Under the pieces are notes generated by a model. It searched no databases. It saw only the letters and a program-made list of their open reading frames with translations, and was not told the origin of the DNA. A program made the position numbers and the translations under genes. Below, piece by piece: positions 50,666 through 59,741 of a DNA stretch of 64,000 bases (within the stretch, counting starts at the first letter, position 1; each line of letters starts with the position of its first letter). Source of the stretch: JAJYVT01 sp027339205 (GTDB lineage Bacteria > Actinomycetota > Acidimicrobiia > Acidimicrobiales > RAAP-2); NCBI GenBank assembly GCA_027339205.1, contig DAHWOV010000120.1, positions 17,604 through 81,603 on the forward strand, read 5' to 3'.

Positions 50666-51972
50666 TCCCCCGCTACAGCCCCGCCGACATGGCCGCGCTG
50701 TTCAGCGACGAGGCGCGGCTCAGGACCTGGCTCGAGGTGGAGCTGCTCGCTGTCGAGGCGCTCGCCCTCGCCGGCAAGGTCCCTCCCGACGACGCAGAGG
50801 CCGTGCGCCGGCGCGCGCCCGTGGTGGACGAGGCGTTCGTGGCGGAGGTCGAGGCGCGCGAGCGTGTGACCGACCACGACGTCGCCGCGTTCGTCGACGT
50901 GGTGCAGTCCCGGATCGGCGACCCCGAGGCGTCGTGGGTCCACTACGGGCTCACCTCTTCGGACGTGGTCGACACCGCCCAGTGCGCGACGCTCGTGCGC
51001 GCCGCCGACCTGCTGGTGGACGCAGCGCGCCGGCTCGTCTCGGCGCTGCGCGCCCGGGCGGAGGAGCTCATCGACGTCCCGGTCGCCGGCCGGACGCACG
51101 GCATGCAGGCGGAACCGACGACCTTCGGGGCGAAGTTCGCGCTCTGGGCGCTGCAGGCGGACCGGGACCTGGGACGCCTCGAGCGCGCTCGCCGGGCGGT
51201 GGCCGTCGGCAAGGTCTCGGGCGCTGTGGGGACCTACTCCAACGTCGACCCGTCGGTCGAGGAGCACGTCTGCCGGGCGCTCGGGCTCGAGCCGGTGCCC
51301 GCCAGCCAGGTCATCGCAAGGGACCGGCACGCCGAGTACCTCTATGCGTGCGCCTCCGCGGGGGCGACCGTGGAGCAGATCGCGACCGAGGTCCGCCTCC
51401 TCTCGCGCACCGAGGTGGGGGAGGTGGAGGAGCCCTTCGGGTCCGCGCAGAAGGGGAGCTCGGCGATGCCGCACAAGCGCAACCCCGTCCTCTCGGAGCG
51501 GCTGTGCGGGCTCGCGCGCCTCCTTCGGGGGTATGCGGTCGCGGGACTCGAGGATGTCGCGCTGTGGCACGAGCGCGATATCTCCCACAGCTCGGTCGAG
51601 CGGGTGGCGCTCCCCGATGCGTCGCTCCTCGCGTGCTACGTGCTGCGCAAGGCGACCGCGCTCGTCTCCGGGCTGGTCGTGCACGCGGAAAGGGCGCGGG
51701 CCAACATCTCCGAGCTGGTCTTCAGCCAGTCCGTCCTCCTGGCGCTCGTGGACGCGGGGCTCGCGCGCGACGACGCCTACCGCATCGTCCAGCGCGACGC
51801 GCGGGAGGCCGCGGCGGCGAATCGGAGCTTCCGATCGGTGCTCGCCGACGATCCCGACGTGGTCCTCGAGCGCCCCGAGCTCGATCGCGCGTTCGACCTC
51901 GAGCGGATGCTCCGCCATCGGCGGCGGTTCCTCGACGCCCTCGGGACCCTCGGAGAAGGCGGGCCGGAGTGA
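50662..51972 (+). CDS. purB: adenylosuccinate lyase
   Basis: Two steps: SAICAR to AICAR and adenylosuccinate to AMP. 436 residues from GTG 50662. All three fumarase-superfamily signatures: GLTSSDVVDTAQ, GRTHGMQAEPTTFG and the loop GSSAMPHKRNPVLSE with the catalytic Ser. Overlaps purD and purC by 4 bases each. Confidence 0.96.
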   Translation: MIPRYSPADMAALFSDEARLRTWLEVELLAVEALALAGKVPPDDAEAVRRRAPVVDEAFVAEVEARERVTDHDVAAFVDVVQSRIGDPEASWVHYGLTSSDVVDTAQCATLVRAADLLVDAARRLVSALRARAEELIDVPVAGRTHGMQAEPTTFGAKFALWALQADRDLGRLERARRAVAVGKVSGAVGTYSNVDPSVEEHVCRALGLEPVPASQVIARDRHAEYLYACASAGATVEQIATEVRLLSRTEVGEVEEPFGSAQKGSSAMPHKRNPVLSERLCGLARLLRGYAVAGLEDVALWHERDISHSSVERVALPDASLLACYVLRKATALVSGLVVHAERARANISELVFSQSVLLALVDAGLARDDAYRIVQRDAREAAAANRSFRSVLADDPDVVLERPELDRAFDLERMLRHRRRFLDALGTLGEGGPE

Positions 51973-52874
51973 CGCTGCCGCTCGTCCATTCCGGCAAGGT
52001 CCGAGAGCTCTACGACGCGGGCGACGGCGCCCTCTTGATGGTGACCTCGGACCGGATCAGCGCCTATGACGTGGTGTTCGCCGAGCCGATCCCCGACAAG
52101 GGCCGGGTCCTCACCGCGATGACGGCCTTCTGGACCGACGTCCTCGCCGGGGTGGCGCCGGGCACGCTGCTCGCGGCAGATCCAGAGGTGATCGCAGCGC
52201 TCGTGCCCGGGGCCGCGACGTTGAGGGGTCCCGGATGGACGTCGATCGACGGCCGTGCACTGCTCGTGCGGCGCGCGGAGATGCTCGCGATCGAGTGCAT
52301 CGTGCGCGGGTACCTCGCCGGACAGGCCTACGACGAGTACGTGGAGGCGGGCACGGTCCACGGCACGCCCGTGCCCCGGGGCCTCCGGCTCGCAGACCGC
52401 CTCCCCGAGCCGATGTTCACCCCCTCGACGAAGGCCGGGCAGGGACACGACCTCAACATCGGGTTCGAGGACGCGGCGGCGATCGTGGGGCGCGCGGCCG
52501 CCGAACAGGCGCGAGAGATCTCTCTCGGGCTCTACGCCAAGGCCGCCGCCCGCGCCGCCGCCGCCGGCTTCGTGCTCGCCGACACGAAGCTCGAGCTCGG
52601 GTTCGTCGACGGCGAGCTGTGCCTCTGCGACGAGGTGGTGACGCCGGACTCCTCGCGACTTTGGCCGGCCGACCAGGTCGTGCCCGGCACGACGCCGCCC
52701 GCGTTCGACAAGCAGCCGCTGCGAGACTGGGCGGCGTCGAGCGGGTGGGACAAGCGGCCGCCGCCGCCGCCGCTCCCGCCGGACGTCGTGGAGGCGACCG
52801 CCGCGCGCTACGTGGCCTCCTACGAGCGGGTGACCGGGCGGCGGCTGGCCGACTGGTACGGTGCGCGGCGATGA
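51969..52874 (+). CDS. purC: SAICAR synthetase
   Basis: CAIR plus aspartate to SAICAR. 301 residues from GTG 51969. HSGKVRELYDAGDGALLMVTSDRISAYDVVF, the aspartate loop, ECIVRGYLAGQAY, and signature LADTKLELGFVDGELCLCDEVVTPDSSRLWP. The 300-residue form matches the larger purC class. Overlaps purB and purS. Confidence 0.96.
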   Translation: MTLPLVHSGKVRELYDAGDGALLMVTSDRISAYDVVFAEPIPDKGRVLTAMTAFWTDVLAGVAPGTLLAADPEVIAALVPGAATLRGPGWTSIDGRALLVRRAEMLAIECIVRGYLAGQAYDEYVEAGTVHGTPVPRGLRLADRLPEPMFTPSTKAGQGHDLNIGFEDAAAIVGRAAAEQAREISLGLYAKAAARAAAAGFVLADTKLELGFVDGELCLCDEVVTPDSSRLWPADQVVPGTTPPAFDKQPLRDWAASSGWDKRPPPPPLPPDVVEATAARYVASYERVTGRRLADWYGARR

Positions 52875-53140
52875 AGTTTGCGGCGCGGGTGGAGGTCCGC
52901 CTGCGGCCTGGCATCGCGGACCCCGAGGGGGCGACGATCGAGCGGGCGCTGCCCGCCCTCGGGTTCGACGAGGTCCGCGAGGTCCGCGCGGGAAGGTCCT
53001 TCCGGTTCGAGATCGAGGCGGCGGATGCCGCGACGGCCGGGCGCAGAGCTGAGGAGCTCGCACGCCGGCTCCTCGCCAACCCAGTGATCGAGGACAGCGA
53101 CGTGGAGCTGCAGGGACTCGAGCCCGCGGGCGAGCGATGA
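52871..53140 (+). CDS. purS: FGAM synthase subunit PurS
   Basis: 89 residues, the normal size. FAARVEVRLRPGIADPEGATIERALPALGF and VREVRAGRSFRFEIEA are typical of the small bridging subunit that docks PurQ on PurL. Its presence with a 750-residue PurL shows the heteromeric (PurSQL) form of the enzyme. ATGA overlaps on both sides. Confidence 0.95.
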   Translation: MKFAARVEVRLRPGIADPEGATIERALPALGFDEVREVRAGRSFRFEIEAADAATAGRRAEELARRLLANPVIEDSDVELQGLEPAGER

Positions 53141-53817
53141 GCGCCCGGATCGGCGTCGTCGTCTTCCCCGGGACCAACTGCGAGCACGACACGGTGGCAG
53201 GATTGGAGCGCGCGGGCGCGGCGGCGACGCTCGTCTGGCACCGCGAGGACCGCCTGGACGGGTTCGACGCGGTGGTGCTGCCGGGTGGCTTTGCGCACGG
53301 CGACTACCTCCGGCCCGGGGCCATCGCGCGCTTCTCTCCGGTGATGGCCGCGGTGGCGCGCTTCGCCGCCGCCGGAGGCCCGGTCCTCGGCATCTGCAAC
53401 GGCTTCCAAGTGCTGACCGAGGCCGGCCTGCTCCCCGGGGCGCTCGTGAAGAACCGGGGGCTGCGGTTCGTCTGCGCGCCCGCGCGGGTGCGCGTCGAGT
53501 CCGCACGCTCCGCGCTCACGAGCGGCCTCGAGCCCGGCACGGAGCTGAGCATCCCCGTGAACCACTTCTCGGGGAGCTACGTGTGCGACGTCGCGACGCT
53601 CGCCGAGCTGCGCTCGGCCGGGAGGGTCGTCCTGCGCTACGTCGAGAACCCCAACGGCTCTGTCGACGACATCGCGGGCGTCGCGAGCCCCGAGGGCAAC
53701 GTCGTCGGGCTGATGCCGCATCCCGAGCGGGCGAGCGACGCGCTGGTGGGCTCTTCGGACGGCCTGCCGCTCTTGCGCGCGCTGGTCGGCGCGGCGGCGG
53801 GCGTCCCTGCGGCATGA
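53137..53817 (+). CDS. purQ: FGAM synthase glutaminase subunit PurQ
   Basis: Class I glutamine amidotransferase releasing ammonia for PurL. 226 residues. VVVFPGTNCEHDT at the start, oxyanion/nucleophile GICNGFQVLTEAGLLPGAL (catalytic Cys), and His/Glu in GLMPHPERASD. Overlaps purS and purL by 4 bases. Confidence 0.96.
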   Translation: MSARIGVVVFPGTNCEHDTVAGLERAGAAATLVWHREDRLDGFDAVVLPGGFAHGDYLRPGAIARFSPVMAAVARFAAAGGPVLGICNGFQVLTEAGLLPGALVKNRGLRFVCAPARVRVESARSALTSGLEPGTELSIPVNHFSGSYVCDVATLAELRSAGRVVLRYVENPNGSVDDIAGVASPEGNVVGLMPHPERASDALVGSSDGLPLLRALVGAAAGVPAA

Positions 53818-56066
53818 CGGCCGCTCCGGCACCGCTCCACCGGGCGCTCGGCCTCACCGACGAGGAGCTCGCCCGCGTCGTCGAGATCCTCGGCCGCCAG
53901 CCCAACGAGCTCGAGCTCGCGCTCTACGGCGTGATGTGGAGCGAGCACTGCTCGTACAAGTCGTCGCGCGTCCACCTCCAGCGGCTTCCGACCGCGGGCG
54001 AGCGGGTCCTCGTGGGGCCGGGGGAGAACGCTGGGGTAGTCGACGCGGGCGACGGCATCGCCGTCGCGATCCGCATCGAGAGCCACAACCACCCCTCGGC
54101 GGTCGAGCCGCACCAGGGGGCGGCCACCGGGGTCGGCGGCATCCTGCGCGACATCTTCACCATGGGCGCCCGACCGCTCGCGGTGGCGGACGCGCTCTTC
54201 TTCGGACCACCCGACGACGCGCGCCAGCGCTGGCTGATCGACGGCGTGGTGTCGGGCATCTCGTCCTACGGCAACTCGGTGGGCGTGCCGACCGTCGGCG
54301 GCGAGCTCACGTTCGACCCGTGCTACGCGGGCAATCCGCTCGTCAACGTGCTGTGCCTCGGGGCGCTCCGTGCGGACCGGCTTGTGCTGGGGCGAGCGTC
54401 GGGCAGGGGGAACCTCGCGGTCCTGCTCGGCTCGGCGACGGGCCGTGACGGCATCGGCGGCGTGAGCGTGCTCGCGTCCGCCGGCCTGAGCGGCCGCGCG
54501 GACGGGGCGAAGCGGCCCAACGTGCAGGTGGGCGACCCCTTCGAGGAGAAGCGGCTGATCGAGGCGTGCCTCGCCCTGCTCGACGCCGGCCTCGTCGTCG
54601 GGATCCAGGACCTCGGCGGTGCGGGCCTCGCGTGCGCGACGAGCGAGACCGCGGCGCGTGGCGGGGTCGGGATGGACGTCGACGTGGCCGCCGTCCCCCG
54701 CCGCGAGCCGCAGATGGCGCCCTGGGAGGTCATGACCTCCGAGAGCCAGGAGCGGATGCTCGCCATCGTCACGCCCGACGCGTGGCCAGCGGTCGAGGCG
54801 CTGTGCGGGCGCTGGGAGGTGCAGGCGTCGATGATCGGCACCGTGACCGACGACGCGCGCCGTCCGGGGCGGCTGCGCGTCCACGACGGCGACAGGATCC
54901 TCGGCGACGTCCCCGCCGCGTCGCTCGCCCAGGACGCGCCACGTTACGAACGGCCGATGCGCCCGCCTGCAGACCTCGAGCGCGCCCGCGCGGACGATCC
55001 CTCTGCCTCGGAGCCCCTCGGCGACTGCGGCGCGGAGCTCCGTGCGCTCCTGGTCGATCCGAGCTGGGTCTACCGCCAGTACGACCATCAGCTCTTCTTG
55101 AACACGGTCGTCGGCCCCGGCGGCGACGCGGCGCTGCTCAGGCTCGCGGGGCCCGGGCTCCCTCCGAGCGAGCGCGGGGTCGCGGTGACCACCGACTCCG
55201 CGCCGCGCTGGTGCGCGATCGACCCGCGCGCGGGAGTCGCGCTGGTGCTGGCGGAGTCCGTGGCGAACCTGGCCTGCGTGGGCGCCTCCCCCGTCGCCGT
55301 GGTGAATTGCCTCAACTTCGGGAACCCCGAGCACCCCGAGGTCGTATGGCAGCTCTCCGAGACCGTCGACGGTCTCGCGGAGGCGTGCCGTGTGTGGGGC
55401 CTCCCGGTGGTCGGGGGGAACGTGAGCCTCTACAACGAGACCGACGGCGTCGACATCCCCCCGACGCCCGTGCTCGGCGTGCTCGGCCTCGTCGAGCGGC
55501 TGGTCGACCGCCCGCCCGAGCCTGTGCTCGCCGCCGGCGCGAGCGTGGTGCTCCTCGGAGCGCGCCGCGCACCCGGCGCCGTCGCGCACCCGCTCGCCGG
55601 CAGCCGCTGGGCGCTGGAGTGCCGAGACCGCCGCCGGGGCGTCCTCCCTCCCCTCGACCCCGAGGCGCATGCCCGCGTCAGCGGCTTCGTGGCGGCACTG
55701 GTGGCCGAGACGATCGGAGGGGGCGGCCGGCTGCTCGACGGCGTGCACGACGTCTCGGGCGGGGGGCTCGGGGTGGCGCTCGCCGAGATGGCCGTCGCCG
55801 GGGGCACGGGCGTCGTGGTCTCGGGGATCGACGGCCACGCAGAGCTGTTCACCGAGCTCCCGTCCCGCATCCTCGCCGCGACGAGCCACCCCGCGGCGCT
55901 GTGCGCACGCGCCGCAGCGGCAGGGGTCCCCGCTGCGGTGATCGGGCGAGCCGGAGGGGACCGGATCCTCGTGGAGGGCCGGGCAGGCATGCTGGTCGAC
56001 CTCTCGATGACCGAGCTGGCCGAGAGCTGGGCGGGCTCGTTGGCCGGCAGCCTCGAGCGGGCCTGA
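53814..56066 (+). CDS. purL: FGAM synthase large subunit PurL (small form)
   Basis: FGAR to FGAM with ATP and glutamine-derived ammonia. 750 residues, the PurS/Q-dependent type. Motifs ELELALYGVMWSEHCSYKSSR, VRIESHNHPSAVEPHQGAATGVGGILRDIFTMGARP (AIRS-like P-loop; sequence reads AIRIESHNHPSAVEP), DLGGAGL, and second half DVSGGGLGVALAEMA. Last gene of purADBCSQL. Its stop is 9 bases from the stop of the antisense PHP gene. Confidence 0.96.
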   Translation: MTAAPAPLHRALGLTDEELARVVEILGRQPNELELALYGVMWSEHCSYKSSRVHLQRLPTAGERVLVGPGENAGVVDAGDGIAVAIRIESHNHPSAVEPHQGAATGVGGILRDIFTMGARPLAVADALFFGPPDDARQRWLIDGVVSGISSYGNSVGVPTVGGELTFDPCYAGNPLVNVLCLGALRADRLVLGRASGRGNLAVLLGSATGRDGIGGVSVLASAGLSGRADGAKRPNVQVGDPFEEKRLIEACLALLDAGLVVGIQDLGGAGLACATSETAARGGVGMDVDVAAVPRREPQMAPWEVMTSESQERMLAIVTPDAWPAVEALCGRWEVQASMIGTVTDDARRPGRLRVHDGDRILGDVPAASLAQDAPRYERPMRPPADLERARADDPSASEPLGDCGAELRALLVDPSWVYRQYDHQLFLNTVVGPGGDAALLRLAGPGLPPSERGVAVTTDSAPRWCAIDPRAGVALVLAESVANLACVGASPVAVVNCLNFGNPEHPEVVWQLSETVDGLAEACRVWGLPVVGGNVSLYNETDGVDIPPTPVLGVLGLVERLVDRPPEPVLAAGASVVLLGARRAPGAVAHPLAGSRWALECRDRRRGVLPPLDPEAHARVSGFVAALVAETIGGGGRLLDGVHDVSGGGLGVALAEMAVAGGTGVVVSGIDGHAELFTELPSRILAATSHPAALCARAAAAGVPAAVIGRAGGDRILVEGRAGMLVDLSMTELAESWAGSLAGSLERA

Positions 56067-56075
56067 ACGGCCTCG

Positions 56076-56930
56076 TCAACAGGGTGCGGGACGCCGCGCC
56101 GCCAGCTCGGCCAGGACGCGGTCGGGCACGCACAGATCGCCCTCTCCCTTCCCGACCGACAGACCGGCCTTCACGTCCCCGTGGTAGTCGGAGCCTCCCG
56201 TCGGGACGAGCCCGTGGCGCCTGGCCACCGAGACGAGCTGGGCACGTTCACCGGGCGGGTACCGGGCGTAATAGGCCTCCATGCCCGCGAAGCCCGCGTC
56301 CGCCAGCTCGGCGGCCACCTCCTCCAAACCGGCGGCGTCGACACCGAGGGTCAGCGGGTGGGCGAGCACGCAGACGCCGCCCGACGCGGTCGCGGCGGCC
56401 GCGATCTCGGCCGGCGTCACCCGCGCCTTGGGGACGTAGGCGGGACCTCCCTCGCCCAGCCAGCGATCGAAGGCGTCGGGGATCGACTCGGCCAGGCCGT
56501 GGCGCACGAGGAGCGCCGCGACGTGGGGACGTCCGGCGCTCTCCTCGCCGGCAGCGGCCCCGACGATCTCCTCGTAGCTGATCGGGACGCCGAGCTCCTC
56601 GAGCCGGGCGGCGAGCCGGCGGTTCCGGGCGATGCGGTCGGCGCGCAGGCGCGCCAGCTCCTCTGGGAGGGGTCCCGCGCCGTCCTCGACGAAGTACACG
56701 AGCACGTGCGCGCTCACGCCGCGGTAGCGGCACGACACCTCGCAGCCTGCCACGAGCTCGATCCCCAGCTCGTCGGCCCGTGCCCGGGCGCGCCCGATGC
56801 AGGCCAGGGTGTCGTGGTCGGTGAGCGCGACGGCACTGCACCCGGCCGCCGCGGCGAGCTCGGGGATCCGCTCTGGCGCATCGGTGCCGTCCGAGCACGT
56901 GGAGTGCGTGTGCAGGTCGATCACGCCCAC
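56076..56930 (-). CDS. PHP-domain phosphoesterase
   Basis: 284 residues. Metal-binding motifs of the PHP family in order: DLHTHSTCSDGT (7-18), LTDHDT (about 37), GCEVS, HPLTL and GGSDYHG. Resembles the YciV / RNase AM and nucleoside-3',5'-bisphosphatase group, which act on pAp or RNA ends; the exact substrate is not proven. It is inserted antisense between purL and purF; its start is 56 bases from purF's, so the two share a divergent promoter region. Confidence 0.88.
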   Translation of the reverse strand: MGVIDLHTHSTCSDGTDAPERIPELAAAAGCSAVALTDHDTLACIGRARARADELGIELVAGCEVSCRYRGVSAHVLVYFVEDGAGPLPEELARLRADRIARNRRLAARLEELGVPISYEEIVGAAAGEESAGRPHVAALLVRHGLAESIPDAFDRWLGEGGPAYVPKARVTPAEIAAAATASGGVCVLAHPLTLGVDAAGLEEVAAELADAGFAGMEAYYARYPPGERAQLVSVARRHGLVPTGGSDYHGDVKAGLSVGKGEGDLCVPDRVLAELAARRPAPC

Positions 56931-56986
56931 CTCACGCTACCGGTCGCCCAGTACACTGCGTCAGAACCGACGAGCTGTCGCCTCCC

Positions 56987-58555
56987 GTGCCGCGCACGTG
57001 CGCCGCCGCGCCGGACCGGCGGACGACAGGGGCGGAGCAGCGGATCTTGAAGGAAGCCTGCGGAGTCTTCGGGGTGTACGCGCCGGGACGATCGGCGTCG
57101 GCCCTCGCCTTCGACGGCCTCTACGCCCTCCAGCACCGCGGCCAGGAGTCTGCGGGGATGGCGGTGAGCGACGGCCGGACGATCACCGTCGTGAAGGAAA
57201 TGGGCCTGGTCACCCGGGTCTTCGACGAGCGGACCCTCTCGGGGCTGAGCGGCTACCTGGCGATGGGGCATACGCGCTACTCGACGCACGGATCCTCGGA
57301 CTGGCGGGCAGCCCAACCGGTCTACCGCCCCGTCCCCGGCGCCGGCTTCGCGCTCGGGCACAACGGAAACCTGACCAACACGGCCGCGCTCGCCGCGCGT
57401 TGCGGGATGCTCCCCGGCATGGTCGCGACCGACAGCGACGTGCTCGCGGAGCTGCTTGCCCGTGCACTCCCGCCCGCCGAGGCGGTGCCCGGCGGCGGGG
57501 CGCCTGCGGTCGGCGGGGCGCCTTGCGACCTCCTCGGTGCCGCGCTGGCCGAGGTGCTCCCAGGGGTCGAGGGCGCCTTCTCCCTCGTGCTCATGGACTC
57601 CCAGCGGCTCTACGGGGTCCGCGACCCCCATGGCTTCCGCCCGCTGTGCCTCGGCCGCCTCGGCACCCCAGGACGCCCTGAGGGCTGGGTCCTCGCCTCG
57701 GAGTCACCCGCGCTCGACGTGGTGGGCGCGACCTACGTACGGGAGATCGAGCCAGGGGAGCTCGTGACTGTCGACGGCCTCGGCGCAGAGGGGCTCCGCA
57801 GCACGCGGCTCTTCGACGCGGGGAGCGTGGACCCGCGGCTGTGCATCTTCGAGCTCGTCTACTTCGCCCGTCCCGACAGCCGGCTCTACGGGCGAGAGGT
57901 CCACGGCGCCCGCCGGCGCATGGGCGAGCTCCTCGCCGAGCAGGCACCGGCCATTGCCGATCTCGTGATGGGCGTCCCCGACTCCGGCGTGCCCGCAGCC
58001 GAAGGGTTCGCACGGGAGAGCGGCATCCCCTACGGGCAGGGGCTCGTGAAGAACCGGTACATCGGGCGGACGTTCATCGATCCCGAGCCCGACGCGCGGC
58101 GCGACGCAGTGCGCCGCAAGCTCAACCCGCTCCGGGAGAACATCGCCGACAAGCGGCTGGTCGTGGTCGACGACTCCATCGTGAGAGGGACGACGACGCG
58201 GGCCATCGTGCGAATGCTGCGCGACGCCGGCGCCCGCGAGGTCCACCTGCGCATCTCGTCACCGCCGTTCCGCTGGCCGTGCTTCTACGGGATCGACACC
58301 CCCACACGCCGCGAGCTGCTCGCCGCCAGGATGCCGCTCGAGGAGATCGGGCGCTTCCTCGACGTGGACTCGCTCGCCTACATCGGGCTGGACCAGCTGA
58401 AGGCTGCCGTCGGCGGTGACGCAGGATGGTGCGACGCGTGCCTCACCGGCCGCTACCCCACGGCGGTGCCCGTCGAGCTCGCCGGCGTCGCGACCCCCCA
58501 AGAGGCGATGCGGGTCGTGGAGCCGGTCCTCGAGGCCGCTCGGCGGGAGGGGTGA
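56987..58555 (+). CDS. purF: amidophosphoribosyltransferase
   Basis: Commits PRPP to purines. 522 residues. A 24-residue propeptide is followed by the N-terminal nucleophile Cys25 (KEACGVFGVYAP). QHRGQESAGMAV, GHTRYSTHG, PRPP motif VVVDDSIVRGTTTR near 390, and the 4Fe-4S cysteines CIFELVYFARPDS, WPCFYGID and WCDACLTG mark the Bacillus-type, oxygen-sensitive Fe-S form. GTG 56987 has no clear Shine-Dalgarno; TTG 57047 is closer to the mature end. purM follows after 10 bases. Confidence 0.95.
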   Translation: MPRTCAAAPDRRTTGAEQRILKEACGVFGVYAPGRSASALAFDGLYALQHRGQESAGMAVSDGRTITVVKEMGLVTRVFDERTLSGLSGYLAMGHTRYSTHGSSDWRAAQPVYRPVPGAGFALGHNGNLTNTAALAARCGMLPGMVATDSDVLAELLARALPPAEAVPGGGAPAVGGAPCDLLGAALAEVLPGVEGAFSLVLMDSQRLYGVRDPHGFRPLCLGRLGTPGRPEGWVLASESPALDVVGATYVREIEPGELVTVDGLGAEGLRSTRLFDAGSVDPRLCIFELVYFARPDSRLYGREVHGARRRMGELLAEQAPAIADLVMGVPDSGVPAAEGFARESGIPYGQGLVKNRYIGRTFIDPEPDARRDAVRRKLNPLRENIADKRLVVVDDSIVRGTTTRAIVRMLRDAGAREVHLRISSPPFRWPCFYGIDTPTRRELLAARMPLEEIGRFLDVDSLAYIGLDQLKAAVGGDAGWCDACLTGRYPTAVPVELAGVATPQEAMRVVEPVLEAARREG

Positions 58556-58565
58556 CGGTGCGCCC

Positions 58566-59741
58566 GTGACGCCGCCTTCCTTCGAGCCGGCGGGCACGAC
58601 CGGGGAGACGGCGGAGCCCGGGCACGGCGCGACCCGCGAGACGGCGGAGCCCGGGCACGGCGCGACCTACGAGACGGCGGAGCCCGGGCACGGCGCGACC
58701 TACGCCGGCGCAGGGGTCGACCTCTCTCTCGGGGACGAGGCGGTCGCCCGCATCAGGGAGGTCGTCGCAGCGACCGCAGGGCCCGAGGTGCTTGGCGGCA
58801 TCGGGGCCTTCGCAGGGCTGTTCGCGCTCGACACCGATCGGTACACGCGCCCAGTCCTCGTCGCCTCCACCGACGGCGTGGGCACCAAGATGCTGATCGC
58901 GCAGGCGACCGGCCGGTTCGGCACGGTCGGCGTCGACCTCGTCGCGATGTGTGTGGACGACGTCGTCTGCGCGGGCGCAGAGCCGCTGTTCCTCTTGGAC
59001 TACGTCGCGGTGGGCAAGCTCGTCCCCGAGCGCCTCGCCGAGATCGTCGGCGGCGTCGCCGCGGGATGCCGCCTTGCGGGCTGCGCGCTCCTCGGAGGCG
59101 AGACCGCCGAGCACCCCGGCGCGATGAAGCCGGACGACGTGGACCTGGCAGGGTTCGCCGTCGGCGTGGTGGAGCGAGGTTACGAGCTCGGCGCGCACCG
59201 GGTCCTCCTCGGCGACGTGCTCGTCGGGCTCCCGTCCCCCGGCCTCCGCTCGAACGGCTACTCGCTCGCACGCCACGTCCTGTTGGAACGCGCCGGCCTC
59301 CCGCTCGACGGCCCGGCGTGGGACGGCGCTCCCCGATCGCTGGCCGAAGAGCTGCTCGAGCCCTCCGTCGTGTACGCGCCGGCCGTGCTGGCCGCTCTCG
59401 GCGCCGAGCCCACAGGCGTTCATGCGTGCGCGCACGTGACCGGCGGCGGCATCCCCGGCAACCTCGTCCGGGTGCTCCCCCCCGGCGCCGACGCGCGCCT
59501 CGACCGGCGAGCGTGGGAGGTCCCCCGGATCTTCGCCGAGATCGCCAGTCGCGGCCATGTGCCGGACGCCGAGATGGTGCGCGTCTTCAACATGGGGCTC
59601 GGCATGGTCCTCGTGGTCGCCCGGGCTGCGGTCGACCCGGTGCTCCACGCGCTCGGCGGGGTGGGCGTCCCGGGCGCAGCCGCACCGGGTGGCGCCGTCG
59701 TCGGCGAGATCGTCGCTGGGTCCCAGAGAGTGCAGCTGTGA
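58566..59741 (+). CDS. purM: AIR synthetase with repeated N-terminal extension
   Basis: FGAM to AIR. 391 residues; the family is about 340-350. Core begins YAGAGVDLSLGDEAVARI and includes VASTDGVGTKMLIAQATGRFGTVGVDLVAMCVDDVVCAGAEPLFLLDY, CALLGGETAEHPGAM and HVTGGGIPGNLVRVLP. Residues about 13-45 are an 11-residue unit (ETAEPGHGAT-R/Y) in three copies, unlike any PurM I know. GTG 58566 is assigned; GGAGGGG ends 13 bases before. Overlaps pyrE (GTGA). Confidence 0.94.
   Translation: MTPPSFEPAGTTGETAEPGHGATRETAEPGHGATYETAEPGHGATYAGAGVDLSLGDEAVARIREVVAATAGPEVLGGIGAFAGLFALDTDRYTRPVLVASTDGVGTKMLIAQATGRFGTVGVDLVAMCVDDVVCAGAEPLFLLDYVAVGKLVPERLAEIVGGVAAGCRLAGCALLGGETAEHPGAMKPDDVDLAGFAVGVVERGYELGAHRVLLGDVLVGLPSPGLRSNGYSLARHVLLERAGLPLDGPAWDGAPRSLAEELLEPSVVYAPAVLAALGAEPTGVHACAHVTGGGIPGNLVRVLPPGADARLDRRAWEVPRIFAEIASRGHVPDAEMVRVFNMGLGMVLVVARAAVDPVLHALGGVGVPGAAAPGGAVVGEIVAGSQRVQL
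58605..58703. repeat. 33-bp tandem repeat x3 at the purM 5' end
   Basis: Units at 58605, 58638 and 58671. Copies two and three are identical; copy one differs at two bases at its 3' end (cgc versus tac). In frame, encoding ETAEPGHGATR then two ETAEPGHGATY. Confidence 0.95.
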
